From Pseudomonas putida (GTDB lineage Bacteria > Pseudomonadota > Gammaproteobacteria > Pseudomonadales > Pseudomonadaceae): a stretch of 64,000 bases of DNA. The notes under the pieces were generated by a model. That model saw only the letters and a program-made list of their open reading frames with translations. It made no database searches and was not told the DNA's origin. The translations under genes were made by a program, and so were the position numbers. Below are positions 41,552 through 50,401 of the stretch, piece after piece (positions within the stretch are counted from its first letter, which is position 1; each line of letters starts with the position of its first letter). The stretch covers positions 186,001 through 250,000 of the forward strand of contig NZ_JANHLD010000003.1 in assembly GCF_028682455.1 (NCBI RefSeq), in the 5' to 3' direction.

Positions 41552-42592
41552 ATGAGCGAAGATTCCACAGCCCTTCCCCTGCCCTTACCCGCCACCGAAG
41601 CACCCGCGAGCACCAGCAAGACGCCACCGCGCAAGCCCACCACTACCCGCCCACGTCGTCCGCGCACTTCGCGCGCCCCTGCGACCGCCAGCACCGATAC
41701 ACCGATCAGCACCATCAGCCAGCAGCCGGCTGCGCTGACAGTCGCCTCGGCCCCACGCGGCTCGAACGAGGACAGCACCTCGGCCAAACTGCCGGCCAGC
41801 TACCCCTACCGCACCCGCATGCGCCGCGCCGAATACGACAAGGCCAAGCACGAACTGCAGATCGAACTGTTAAAGGTACAAAGCTGGGTCAAGGAAACCG
41901 GCCAGCGCATCGTCGTGCTGTTCGAAGGCCGTGACGCCGCGGGCAAGGGGGGCACCATCAAGCGCTTCATGGAGCACCTGAACCCGCGTGGCGCTCGTAT
42001 CGTGGCCCTGGAGAAGCCTTCAGAGCAGGAAAAGGGCCAGTGGTACTTCCAGCGTTACATCCAGCACCTGCCGACCGCAGGCGAAATGGTGTTCTTCGAC
42101 CGCTCCTGGTACAACCGCGCCGGCGTCGAGCGGGTGATGGATTTCTGCACCCCACTGCAGTACCTGGAATTCATGCGCCAGGCACCCGACCTCGAACGCA
42201 TGCTCTGCAACAGCGGCATTCTGCTGTTCAAGTACTGGTTCTCGGTGAACCGCGAAGAACAGCTGCGCCGCTTCATCTCCCGGCGCGACGACCCGCTCAA
42301 GCACTGGAAACTGTCACCTATCGACATCAAGTCGCTGGACAAGTGGGACGAGTACACCGCCGCCAAAGAGGCGATGTTCTTCCACACCGACACCGCCGAT
42401 GCGCCGTGGACGGTGGTCAAGTCCGATGACAAGAAGCGCGCGCGGATCAACTGCATCCGTCACTTCCTGCATTCGCTGGACTATCCGGGCAAGGATCCGC
42501 GTGTGGCCCACCATCCTGATCCACTGCTGGTGGACCGGGCATCGCGAGTGCTGGTGGAGGAAGACCGCAGCGGCTCGCCACAGCCCGCCTGA
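41552..42592 (+). CDS. ppk2: Polyphosphate kinase 2 (PPK2 family)
   Basis: A 346-residue kinase that transfers phosphate between polyphosphate and nucleotides. The catalytic core (about residues 85-330) has Walker A FEGRDAAGKGGTIKRF, Walker B-like VFFDRSWYNRAGVERVM and lid arginines in RRFISRRDDPLKHWKLSPID. A 75-residue N-terminal extension rich in Ala, Pro, Thr and Arg (PPRKPTTTRPRRPRTSRAP) is low complexity and probably disordered. The single-domain class I architecture would suit GTP/ATP synthesis, but subclass specificity cannot be read here. Confidence 0.9.
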   Translation: MSEDSTALPLPLPATEAPASTSKTPPRKPTTTRPRRPRTSRAPATASTDTPISTISQQPAALTVASAPRGSNEDSTSAKLPASYPYRTRMRRAEYDKAKHELQIELLKVQSWVKETGQRIVVLFEGRDAAGKGGTIKRFMEHLNPRGARIVALEKPSEQEKGQWYFQRYIQHLPTAGEMVFFDRSWYNRAGVERVMDFCTPLQYLEFMRQAPDLERMLCNSGILLFKYWFSVNREEQLRRFISRRDDPLKHWKLSPIDIKSLDKWDEYTAAKEAMFFHTDTADAPWTVVKSDDKKRARINCIRHFLHSLDYPGKDPRVAHHPDPLLVDRASRVLVEEDRSGSPQPA

Positions 42593-42717
42593 GGGCACCC
42601 AGAAGCCGGAAGTGACTGCCATCCGAGCAACAGCCTGACAGCCAGGGTGGAATGCGGCTTGGGTTTCCCTGCCAACTGCGATTCAATACGCAAAATTTTA
42701 CGAAGCAGGGTTCTCCG

Positions 42718-43158
42718 ATGGCCTCCAACAGCAAACAACAGAAACGCGCCAAGCGCGCCGCCGCCAAAGCTCGCGAAAACCGCATGGTGCGTAGCGGCCA
42801 GGCGGTCAAGAGCAGTGGCGAAAGCTCCAGCGCAAGCGTTGAGCAAGTATTCAACAAGGCAATGGATTCGGGCAGCTACAACGCCCTGTTCGATAAGATG
42901 AAGGCAGCTCAGGAAGGTGGGCTGGTGCCCCTGATCTCGGTATTCCTGGTCGATCCGTTGCTGGCCCTGGTGCTCAAGGGCCACAAGGAAGAACACGCCA
43001 CCGACTACATCGTCATGGTTTTCACCGCCTACCGCAAATGGCTGGACGGCGCAGACGAGGACACCACCATGGCGTGGCTGGAGAGTGACGAGTTCCAGGA
43101 AGCCTACATCTCGGCCTCGGAGGCCGTGGCCAAGACTCAGCAGAAGCAGTTCGGCTGA
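42718..43158 (+). CDS. Conserved hypothetical protein with basic N terminus
   Basis: A 146-residue protein (MASNSKQQKRAKRAAAKARENRMVRSGQ...). The first 35 residues are Lys/Arg/Ala rich, possibly nucleic-acid binding; the rest is an acidic helical domain (FNKAMDSGSYNALFDKMKAAQEGGLVPLISVFLVDPLLALVLKG, then WLDGADEDTTMAWLESDEFQEAYISA). No family is recognised. ATG 42718 is chosen because the basic tail starts there and upstream in-frame residues look non-coding. Confidence 0.7.
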   Translation: MASNSKQQKRAKRAAAKARENRMVRSGQAVKSSGESSSASVEQVFNKAMDSGSYNALFDKMKAAQEGGLVPLISVFLVDPLLALVLKGHKEEHATDYIVMVFTAYRKWLDGADEDTTMAWLESDEFQEAYISASEAVAKTQQKQFG

Positions 43159-43161
43159 GTT

Positions 43162-43210
43162 TCGCGGGGCAAGCACGCTCCTACCGGTAGGAGCAGGCTT
43201 GCCCCGCGAT
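43162..43210. repeat. REP pair between convergent genes
   Basis: tcgcggggcaagcacgctcctac and an inverted gtaggagcaggcttgccccgcga around a short ccg loop. Confidence 0.75.
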
Positions 43211-43219
43211 TTCACCCCA

Positions 43220-44614
43220 TCAATTGTTCAGCACCACCCGCCCAGCCGCCTCGGCCTTGCGCTTGCGCGCCACCAGCAGCCCCGCCGCAACAACTGCAAT
43301 CGACAGCAACCCTGTCGCCACGATCTCGATGCGATGGTCCGGACGGATCAGCATCACCGTCAAAATGCCCACGATGAACACAATGGTCGCCCAGGTCAGG
43401 CCCGGGAACAGCCACATCTTGAAGGCAATCTTCTCGCCACGGGCCATGCGCTGACGGCGCATGCGCAACTGCGATACGGCGATCACCAGGTACACCAGCA
43501 AGGCAATGGCACCGGAGCTGGCCAGCAGGAACTCGAACACCTGGGCCGGCGCCAGGTAGTTGGCGATCACGGTGAGGAACGCCGCCGCCGTCGACAGCAC
43601 CACCGCGCAGTACGGGGTCCCCGTGGAGGTGGTGCGCTGGGCAACTGCAGGCGCATCACCGCGCTTGCTCAGGGAAAAGAGCATGCGCGAGGAGGTGTAC
43701 AGCGCCGAGTTCAGGCAACTGGTCACGGCAATCAGCACGACGATGTCGACGATCAGCTTGGCATTGGGGATGCCCATCAGGTTCAGCACCGTCTGGTAAG
43801 AGCCCACTTCAGCCAGATCGCTGTGATTCCACGGCACCAGGGCCACCACTACGAAGATCGACACGAGGTAGAACAGGAAGATCCGCCAGATCACCGAGTT
43901 GGTGGCCTTGGTGATCTGCTTGCCCGGGTCCTTGGACTCGGCGGCCGCAATGGTGACGATCTCGGTACCCATGAACGAGAACATGGTGGTCAGCATTGCT
44001 GCCAGCACCGCGCCCATGCCGTTGGGCATGAAGCCCTGGGTGTCGAACAGGTGGCTGACCCCACTGACCTGGCTGTTGGGCAGCAGGCCGAAGATCGCCG
44101 CCACGCCCAGTACGATAAAGCCGATGATGGCCACCACCTTGAGCAAGGCGAACCAGAACTCGAACTCGCCGTAGTTCTTCACGCTGAACAGGTTGGTCGC
44201 CGTCAGCAGCAAGGTGATGACCAGGGTGAACACCCAGATCCCGACATCAGGGAACCAGGCATGCAGGATGGTGGCGGCGGCGTTGGCCTCCAGTGGAATC
44301 ACCAACACCCAGAACCACCAGTACAGCCAGCCGATGGTAAAGCCGGCCCAGTGGCCGATGGCCTTGTCGGCGTAGGTGGAGAACGAGCCGGTGTCGGGCG
44401 AGGCGATGGCCATTTCGGCCAGCATGCGCATCACCAGCACTACCAGGGTGCCGGCGGCGGCATAGGCCAGCAGCACGGCAGGGCCGGCTTCGGCAATGGC
44501 GTGGCCGGAGCCGACGAACAAACCGGCGCCAATGACGCCAGCAATGGACAGCATGGTGACATGCCGTTGTTTGAGCCCCTGAGCGAGGTCATTGGAATTG
44601 TGCGTACCGCTCAT
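43220..44614 (-). CDS. gabP: GABA / amino-acid permease (APC family, GabP-like)
   Basis: A 464-residue permease with about 12 helices. GLKQRHVTMLSIAGVIGAGLFVGSGHAIAEAGPAVLLAYAA is the APC substrate-binding signature, with GTEIVTIAAAESKDPGKQITKATNSVIWRI further on. The sequence resembles 4-aminobutyrate permeases of P. putida. The start at 44614 is reached from a strong sigma-54 promoter 95 bp upstream, which suits nitrogen- or carbon-limited amino-acid uptake. It is convergent with the hypothetical gene before it and isolated from a gabDT operon in this window. Confidence 0.85.
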   Translation of the reverse strand: MSGTHNSNDLAQGLKQRHVTMLSIAGVIGAGLFVGSGHAIAEAGPAVLLAYAAAGTLVVLVMRMLAEMAIASPDTGSFSTYADKAIGHWAGFTIGWLYWWFWVLVIPLEANAAATILHAWFPDVGIWVFTLVITLLLTATNLFSVKNYGEFEFWFALLKVVAIIGFIVLGVAAIFGLLPNSQVSGVSHLFDTQGFMPNGMGAVLAAMLTTMFSFMGTEIVTIAAAESKDPGKQITKATNSVIWRIFLFYLVSIFVVVALVPWNHSDLAEVGSYQTVLNLMGIPNAKLIVDIVVLIAVTSCLNSALYTSSRMLFSLSKRGDAPAVAQRTTSTGTPYCAVVLSTAAAFLTVIANYLAPAQVFEFLLASSGAIALLVYLVIAVSQLRMRRQRMARGEKIAFKMWLFPGLTWATIVFIVGILTVMLIRPDHRIEIVATGLLSIAVVAAGLLVARKRKAEAAGRVVLNN

Positions 44615-44706
44615 AAAACTACCTTTGCAAGGAGTGGCTTTCTGTCCTGCTTGATTCAGGAGCGCCCCTCCACGGAGGGTCGCAACATCCTGTTACCAAC
44701 CAGGAA

Positions 44707-44723
44707 CGCAAATACCGCGCCAG
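44707..44723 (-). promoter_or_regulatory. Sigma-54 promoter of gabP
   Basis: On the minus strand CTGGCGCGGTATTTGCG: GG and GC separated by ten bases, 15 of 17 defined or free positions fitting YTGGCACG-N4-TTGCW. It lies about 95 bp before the gabP ATG. Confidence 0.7.
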
Positions 44724-45224
44724 CTCCATGACCGTTCGGTCGAAATTATCTACGGCCGCGTGCAACAAGGCTTACAGGTCTTTCAGCCAGATACTGGCCG
44801 AATGCCCACCTAAAAACGGGCTGAATGGGTTAATTACTGAAATACCCACTTACAATTACCGGGTCGCACCAAAACCCGTCGCCGGTAACACCTCACGCAC
44901 AACCCTGGAGCAAAAAGGTACAACCGTGCAGGCGCAACCAAACCCTGCAATCAATGGCCAAAGCTGTATGGAAGGTCAGAAACGGCTTCCCAGCACTGGC
45001 CAAAAATGGCACCATCGCGCCTTTTTTCATCAAGGCTCCGGCCCTGGAACGAGGGCAGGCGGACATCCGCGCGACAGTCAGCTGCAGCGATGCGACACCC
45101 GCCCTCCCGGCAACCCGTTGCCCCTCCCGTCGTTGTTGGCTGTCATTCAGCCGCTATGCTAGCTTGGCGCTCGCCAAGAAGGCCGCCAACAGCAGGAGCG
45201 CAGCAGAACACATGAGGACCGCAC
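44724..45224. other. Intergenic region between gabP and the amino-acid ABC operon
   Basis: About 500 bp without a supported gene. A weak sigma-70-like element (TTGTTG at 45133, 16 bases, TATGCT at 45155) precedes the ATPase gene by 65 bp. The rest shows no clear structure. Confidence 0.4.
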
Positions 45225-45998
45225 ATGGCTGAGGCCACGCCCGCGCTGGAAATCCGCAACCTGCATAAACGCTACGGCGACCAGGAGATTCTCAAGGGCA
45301 TCTCGCTGACCGCACGCGATGGCGACGTGATCTCGATCCTGGGATCCTCCGGCTCCGGCAAGTCCACTCTGCTGCGTTGCATCAACCTGCTGGAAAACCC
45401 GCACCAGGGCCAGATCCTGGTGGCCGGCGAAGAGCTGCGGCTCAAGTCGGGAAGAAACGGCGAACTGGTGGCCGCCGACAACAAGCAGATCAATCGCCTG
45501 CGCAGCGAGATCGGCTTCGTGTTCCAGAATTTCAACCTGTGGCCGCACATGAGCATCCTCGACAACATCATCGAGGCTCCTCGCCGCGTGCTCGGCCAGA
45601 GCAAGGCCGAGGCCATCGAGCATGCCGAAGCGCTGCTCAACAAGGTCGGTATCCACAACAAGCGTCACAGCTATCCGGCCGAACTGTCCGGTGGACAGCA
45701 ACAGCGTGCGGCCATTGCCCGCACCCTGGCCATGAAGCCCAAGGTCATCCTGTTCGACGAGCCGACCTCGGCCCTGGATCCGGAAATGGTCCAGGAAGTG
45801 CTTAACGTTATCCGCGCCCTGGCCGAAGAAGGCCGTACCATGCTACTGGTTACACACGAAATGGGCTTCGCCCGCCAGGTGTCCAGCGAAGTCGTCTTCC
45901 TGCACCAAGGGCTGGTCGAAGAGCAGGGAACGCCGCAGCAGGTTTTTGAGAACCCGAACTCGGCGCGTTGTAAACAATTCATGTCCAGCAACCGCTAA
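45225..45998 (+). CDS. Amino-acid ABC transporter ATPase (HisP-like)
   Basis: A 257-residue ATPase of the polar amino-acid family. It has Walker A LGSSGSGKSTLL, Q-loop FVFQNFNLWPHM, signature LSGGQQQRAAIARTLA, Walker B VILFDEPTSALDP and the H-loop VTHEMGFAR. The long insertion after the Walker A region (GEELRLKSGRNGELVAADNKQ) is typical of HisP. First gene of a four-gene operon (ATPase, binding protein, two permeases). Confidence 0.92.
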   Translation: MAEATPALEIRNLHKRYGDQEILKGISLTARDGDVISILGSSGSGKSTLLRCINLLENPHQGQILVAGEELRLKSGRNGELVAADNKQINRLRSEIGFVFQNFNLWPHMSILDNIIEAPRRVLGQSKAEAIEHAEALLNKVGIHNKRHSYPAELSGGQQQRAAIARTLAMKPKVILFDEPTSALDPEMVQEVLNVIRALAEEGRTMLLVTHEMGFARQVSSEVVFLHQGLVEEQGTPQQVFENPNSARCKQFMSSNR

Positions 45999-46011
45999 CG
46001 GAGCAACACGC

Positions 46012-46773
46012 ATGCAGACCTATAAGAAATTCCTCCTGGCCGCTGCCGCCACGCTGGTGTTCTCGGCCAATGCAATGGCTGCCGAAAAACTGAAGATGGG
46101 CATCGAAGCGGCCTACCCGCCGTTCAACAACAAGGACGCCAGCGGCCAGGTCGTGGGCTTCGACAAAGACATCGGCGACGCCCTGTGCGCCAAGATGAAA
46201 GTCGAGTGCGAAGTGGTTACCTCCGATTGGGACGGCATCATTCCGGCACTCAATGCCAAGAAGTTCGACTTCATCGTCTCCTCGCTGTCGATCACCGACG
46301 AGCGCAAGCAGGCCGTTGACTTCACCGACCCCTACTACTCGAACAAGCAGCAGTTCATCGCGCCGAAGAACGTCGACTTCAAGACCGACCCTGCTTCGCT
46401 CCAGGGCAAGACGCTGGGCACCCAGCGCGCAACGCAGGCCGCTACCTGGCTTGACGATAACGGCGGCATGGACGGCAAGTTCAAAGTCAGCCTGTACGAC
46501 ACCCAGGAAAACGCCTACCTGGACCTGACCTCGGGCCGCGTCGATGCCCTGCTGGCTGACAAGTACGCCAACTACGACTGGCTCAAGTCCGACGCCGGTA
46601 AAAACTACGAGTTCAAAGGCGAGCCGGTGAACGAAAGTGACAAGGTCGGCATCGCCGTGCGCAAAGGTGACAATGAACTGCGCAACAAGCTGAACGCTGC
46701 CCTGAAGGAAATCGTTGCCGACGGCACCTACAAGAAGATCAACGAAAAGTACTTCCCCTTCAGCATCTATTGA
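46012..46773 (+). CDS. Amino-acid ABC transporter binding protein (HisJ/ArgT-like)
   Basis: A 253-residue periplasmic protein with signal peptide MQTYKKFLLAAAATLVFSANAMA. It has MGIEAAYPPFNNKDASGQVVGFDKDIGDAL, the SSLSITDERKQAVDFTDPYY hinge region and the D-V-x-A-L-L-A-D ligand-contact motif (GRVDALLADKYA). These fit basic amino-acid (Lys/Arg/Orn/His) binding proteins. The exact ligand is inferred. It lies 14 bases after the ATPase gene. Confidence 0.88.
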   Translation: MQTYKKFLLAAAATLVFSANAMAAEKLKMGIEAAYPPFNNKDASGQVVGFDKDIGDALCAKMKVECEVVTSDWDGIIPALNAKKFDFIVSSLSITDERKQAVDFTDPYYSNKQQFIAPKNVDFKTDPASLQGKTLGTQRATQAATWLDDNGGMDGKFKVSLYDTQENAYLDLTSGRVDALLADKYANYDWLKSDAGKNYEFKGEPVNESDKVGIAVRKGDNELRNKLNAALKEIVADGTYKKINEKYFPFSIY

Positions 46774-46830
46774 TTCGCCCCGACTGGCATCGCCCTGGAG
46801 GCGATGCCGGTCCTTTGAACAAACCTGCCC

Positions 46831-47526
46831 ATGAATATTGATCTCTACGGATTCGGTCCGGCCTTGTTGGCCGGGACGCTGATGACCGTCAAACTCGCGT
46901 TGTCGGCCCTATGTCTGGGGCTGGTGCTGGGGCTGCTTGGCGCCCTGGCCAAGACTTCGCCGTACAAACCCCTGCAATGGCTGGGTGGCTTTTATTCCAC
47001 GCTGGTGCGTGGCGTACCCGAACTGCTCTGGGTACTGCTGATCTACTTCGGCACCGTCAGCCTGATGAACCGGCTTGGCGAAGCCCTGAACATTCCTGGC
47101 CTGGAGCTCAACGCCTTTGCCGCTGGCGTGATCGCCCTGGGCTTGTGCTTCGGCGCCTATGCCACGGAAGTCTTCCGTGGCGCGATTCTGGCCATCCCCA
47201 AGGGCCACCGTGAAGCAGGCCTGGCCCTGGGCCTTTCCAGAGGGCGGATCTTCTCCAAGCTTGTCCTGCCGCAAATGTGGCGCATCGCCCTTCCCGGGCT
47301 GGGCAACCTGTTCATGATTCTGATGAAGGACACCGCGCTGGTATCGGTGATCGGCCTGGAAGAGATCATGCGTCACTCGCAGATCGCCGTGACGGTGAGC
47401 AAGCAGCCTTTCACCTTCTATATGGTCGCCGCCGTTATCTACCTGGGGTTGACCATCCTTGCCATGACCGGCATGCACTTCATGGAAAAACGTGCCGCAC
47501 GCGGCTTCGCGAGGCCCAACCAATGA
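46831..47526 (+). CDS. Amino-acid ABC transporter permease (HisQ-like)
   Basis: A 231-residue permease with five helices. TLVRGVPELLWVLLIYFG is the HisQ/HisM N-terminal motif and EAGLALGLSRGRIFSKLVLPQMWRIALPGLGN the EAA loop that contacts the ATPase. Its 3' end overlaps the next permease gene by four bases. Confidence 0.9.
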   Translation: MNIDLYGFGPALLAGTLMTVKLALSALCLGLVLGLLGALAKTSPYKPLQWLGGFYSTLVRGVPELLWVLLIYFGTVSLMNRLGEALNIPGLELNAFAAGVIALGLCFGAYATEVFRGAILAIPKGHREAGLALGLSRGRIFSKLVLPQMWRIALPGLGNLFMILMKDTALVSVIGLEEIMRHSQIAVTVSKQPFTFYMVAAVIYLGLTILAMTGMHFMEKRAARGFARPNQ

Positions 47527-48212
47527 ACTGGGAAGTCATCATCAAGTGGCTGCCACGCCTGGCCCAGGGCGCCACGCTGACCCTCGAACTGGTAGCCATC
47601 GCAGTCATTGCCGGCCTGATCCTCGCCATTCCGCTGGGCATTGCTCGTTCGTCGCGGCATTGGTATGTGCGTGCCTTTCCGTTCGGCTACATCTTCTTTT
47701 TCCGCGGCACGCCACTGCTGGTTCAACTGTTTCTGGTGTACTACGGACTTGCCCAGTTCGAAGCCGTTCGTAGCAGCGCCTTGTGGCCCTACCTGCGCGA
47801 TCCGTTCTGGTGCACGGTGCTGACCATGACCCTGCACACCGCTGCCTACATCGCCGAGATCCTGCGCGGCGCGCTGCAAGCCATCCCACGGGGTGAGATC
47901 GAAGCGGCGCGGGCGCTGGGCATGTCCCAGGCCAAGGCACTGTTCTACATCATGCTGCCGCGTGCTGCGCGGATCGGCTTGCCGGCCTACAGCAACGAAG
48001 TGATCCTCATGCTCAAGGCCAGCGCCCTGGCGAGCACGGTGACCTTGCTGGAGCTGACCGGCATGGCTCGAACCATCATTGCGCGCACCTACTTGCCGGT
48101 AGAGATTTTCTTCGCTGCCGGTCTGTTCTACCTGCTGATTTCGTTCCTGTTGGTACAAGGCTTCAAGCAACTGGAACGCTGGCTGCGCGTCGACGCCTGC
48201 CAAGGCCGCTGA
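47523..48212 (+). CDS. Amino-acid ABC transporter permease (HisM-like)
   Basis: A 229-residue permease that pairs with the HisQ-like protein. It has IFFFRGTPLLVQLFLVYYGLAQFEAVR and the EAA loop EAARALGMSQAKALFYIMLPRAARIGLPAYSNE. Start ATG 47523 overlaps the upstream stop (ATGA). It ends the operon and is followed by an intrinsic terminator. Confidence 0.92.
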   Translation: MNWEVIIKWLPRLAQGATLTLELVAIAVIAGLILAIPLGIARSSRHWYVRAFPFGYIFFFRGTPLLVQLFLVYYGLAQFEAVRSSALWPYLRDPFWCTVLTMTLHTAAYIAEILRGALQAIPRGEIEAARALGMSQAKALFYIMLPRAARIGLPAYSNEVILMLKASALASTVTLLELTGMARTIIARTYLPVEIFFAAGLFYLLISFLLVQGFKQLERWLRVDACQGR

Positions 48213-48220
48213 ACCTGTAT

Positions 48221-48247
48221 AACGGGGCTGATCACAGCCCCGTTTTT
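48221..48247 (+). terminator. Terminator of the amino-acid ABC operon
   Basis: ACGGGGCTG, a short loop, CAGCCCCGTTTTT. Confidence 0.85.
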
Positions 48248-48257
48248 GTATCCGACC

Positions 48258-49478
48258 ATGACCACTGCCCTCCCTCTCGCCAATGACCAACTGCTCAGCC
48301 GCTTCCAGGCGCTGGACAGCTTCTTGCGCGAGCACCAGCATTTGTGGCGGCCACGCCCGTTCACCCAACTGCACCTGCCCTGGGAAGCTAAGCACCCGGC
48401 CCTGGCGACCTGGTTGCGAGGGCGATCGCTGACGGAGGCGGAAGCAGCGCACAACCATCCCCAGCAACTGGACGCACCGGCACCTTTTCCACAACTGGCA
48501 AGCATGGCTGCACGGCTGACCGAAGTCGGCGAGTTATCCACAGTCGCCCTGCCAGCGGCGGGCCATCGCCTGAATGTGGATGTACCGGGGCGCAAATGGC
48601 AGCAGATCGAAGCCTTCGCCAGCCACCTGGACCTTGCCGATGTACCACGGCACTGGCTCGACTGGTGTTCGGGCAAAGGCCACCTGGGGCGGCGCTTGCT
48701 GCAAGCGGACAGCCAGCAACTGACTTGCCTGGAATACGACCCGGCGCTGGTCGAAGCCGGGCGGCAACTGAGCGAGCATCACGGCCTGAACGCCGAACAC
48801 GTGCTGCAGGACGTTCTAGCCGAGGACGCCACCCTGCGCCTGGACAACACCCACACTGCCGTCGCCCTGCACGCCTGTGGCGACTTGCACGTGCGCCTGA
48901 TGCAAGTGGCCAGCCGCCAGGGCTGCCGTCAGCTGGCAATTGCGCCCTGCTGCTACAACCGCATTCAGGCGACGCAGTACCAGCCACTCTCGGCCGCCGC
49001 CATTGCTTCCAACCTGCAGCTGTCGATCGATGACTTGGGCCTGCCCCTGAGCGAAACCGTCACCGCCGGTGCACGGGTGCGCCGCCAGCGCGATGAGTCG
49101 ATGGCCAGGCGCCTTGGGTTCGATTGGTTGCAGCGTGAACTGCGAGGAATGGATGAGTACCTGCCGACCCCATCGTTGCCGGTCAGCTGGCTGCAAAAAC
49201 CCTATGCCGACTACTGCCGGGAATTGGCGGCGCTCAAAGGGCTGTCGATAGACCACACCGCCGATTGGGACGCACTGCAGGCCAAAGGCTGGCAACGCTT
49301 GGCCGAGGTTCGCAACCTGGAGCTGCTGCGCAACCTGTTCCGCCGCCCGCTGGAGTTATGGCTGGTGCTCGACCGTGCGTTGTACCTGCAGGAACAGGGC
49401 TACCACGTACGGCTAGGGGTGTTTTGTGAACAGCCCCTCACACCACGCAATCTGATGCTCCTGGCGGAACGCCGGTAG
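48258..49478 (+). CDS. SAM-dependent methyltransferase (class I)
   Basis: A 406-residue protein. The methyltransferase domain is central: HWLDWCSGKGHLGRRLLQ is the SAM-binding motif I, LTCLEYDPALVEAGRQL motif II, and TAVALHACGDLHVRLM with LAIAPCCYNRIQ resembles tRNA/GSTCD-type (methyltransf_25/32) enzymes. The N-terminal 130 and C-terminal 120 residues are extra domains. Substrate unknown; the CCYNRI signature suggests an RNA target, as in Trm-like enzymes (inference). The start ATG lies ten bases after the preceding terminator and has no good ribosome site. A TTATCCACA lies inside at 48534. Confidence 0.75.
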   Translation: MTTALPLANDQLLSRFQALDSFLREHQHLWRPRPFTQLHLPWEAKHPALATWLRGRSLTEAEAAHNHPQQLDAPAPFPQLASMAARLTEVGELSTVALPAAGHRLNVDVPGRKWQQIEAFASHLDLADVPRHWLDWCSGKGHLGRRLLQADSQQLTCLEYDPALVEAGRQLSEHHGLNAEHVLQDVLAEDATLRLDNTHTAVALHACGDLHVRLMQVASRQGCRQLAIAPCCYNRIQATQYQPLSAAAIASNLQLSIDDLGLPLSETVTAGARVRRQRDESMARRLGFDWLQRELRGMDEYLPTPSLPVSWLQKPYADYCRELAALKGLSIDHTADWDALQAKGWQRLAEVRNLELLRNLFRRPLELWLVLDRALYLQEQGYHVRLGVFCEQPLTPRNLMLLAERR

Positions 49479-49718
49479 CCCTGTGCCGGATGTGCGCAGC
49501 CTGTGGATAAGTCTGTGCGCAACCTTTTGAAAAAACCCTCAAAAACCTTGGATCCAAGCGCTTTCGACCGTTGGTCGTTTTTTGCTCAGCGGCTTATCGC
49601 CAGCAAAAACAGCCATTTGCGCAAAGACCAACGGCAAGCGTTGGTCCGATGGATGCGCCACTGATCTGGCACGCGCCTTGTGCATAAGCGTTTTAACCAA
49701 ATGCTCTAAGCAGCAAAA
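49479..49718. other. Non-coding region with inverted repeats
   Basis: Contains tgtggataag (49502), ggtcgttttttg (49573, matching the repeats at 9440 and 9632), the perfect inverted repeat GACCAACG-gcaag-CGTTGGTC (49626-49646) and ttgtgcataag near 49679. No gene is supported. Confidence 0.5.
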
Positions 49719-50048
49719 TCAGGCCAGTTTCAGCAGGCTCATACCGACCAGCAGCAGGGCCAGCCCCAACCAGCCGCGTCCGGCCAGGCGCTGGCCAAAC
49801 AGTGCCCAGCCCATTGCCACGGTAGCGAGGATTCCGAAGCCACCCCAGACGGCATAAGCCAGCGACAGTTCGATATCGCGAACAGCCTGGGCCAAGGCCG
49901 TAAAGGCGGCCAGCACACACAGAATCGAGACAATGCCGTAGCCGCGCTTGCGGAAACCATCGGAATACTTGAGCAGCAGGTTGGCGATCACTTCCAGCAC
50001 GATTGCCAGGCCAAGCCAGGCGAAGGGAATCCAGTTCATGGTTAGCAT
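49719..50048 (-). CDS. SMR-family efflux subunit (MdtI-like)
   Basis: A 109-residue protein with four membrane helices and the SMR hallmark glutamate in AWLGLAIVLEVIANLLLKYS. YAVWGGFGILATVAMGWALFG is the typical second half. Paired SMR genes usually encode a heterodimer, as in MdtJI (spermidine export). The start at 50048 is preceded by GGAGGCCTTGCC and overlaps the upstream SMR gene by seven bases. The substrate is not readable. Confidence 0.85.
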   Translation of the reverse strand: MLTMNWIPFAWLGLAIVLEVIANLLLKYSDGFRKRGYGIVSILCVLAAFTALAQAVRDIELSLAYAVWGGFGILATVAMGWALFGQRLAGRGWLGLALLLVGMSLLKLA

Positions 50049-50401
50049 GGCAAGGCCTCCATCTCGCGCTTGGCAGGTGCCGCACGGGTACCGGCCTTGA
50101 TCAGCAGGATACCGGCGATCATCACACCCAGGCCTGCAGCCTTGAGCAAGCCAATGCTCTCGCCGAGCCAGGTCACACTGATCAGGGTAATCAGCACGAT
50201 GCCGATGCCTTCCCACAGTGCGTAGGCAACGCCCACCGGCACACGCTTGACGGCCAGGGCGAGGAAGAAGTACGACAGACCGATCATGGCGTACATCAGG
50301 CCATGACCCAGAATGGCGGAGTGAGTGGCGGCGAACTTCATCGACGCGGTACCGATCACCTCAGCGATGATGGCGATAAACAAATAAATCCAGGAACGCA
50401 T
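50042..50401 (-). CDS. SMR-family efflux subunit (MdtJ-like)
   Basis: A 119-residue SMR protein: MRSWIYLFIAIIAEVIGTASMKFAA carries the essential glutamate in TM1, VPVGVAYALWEGIGIVLITLISV the G-x-AYA-W-x-G motif. A C-terminal basic tail (GTRAAPAKREMEALPC) is longer than in the partner, as is usual for the J-type subunit. The first gene of the pair; overlap indicates coupled translation of a heterodimer. Start at 50401 has a GGGAGGGC ribosome site. Confidence 0.87.
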   Translation of the reverse strand: MRSWIYLFIAIIAEVIGTASMKFAATHSAILGHGLMYAMIGLSYFFLALAVKRVPVGVAYALWEGIGIVLITLISVTWLGESIGLLKAAGLGVMIAGILLIKAGTRAAPAKREMEALPC

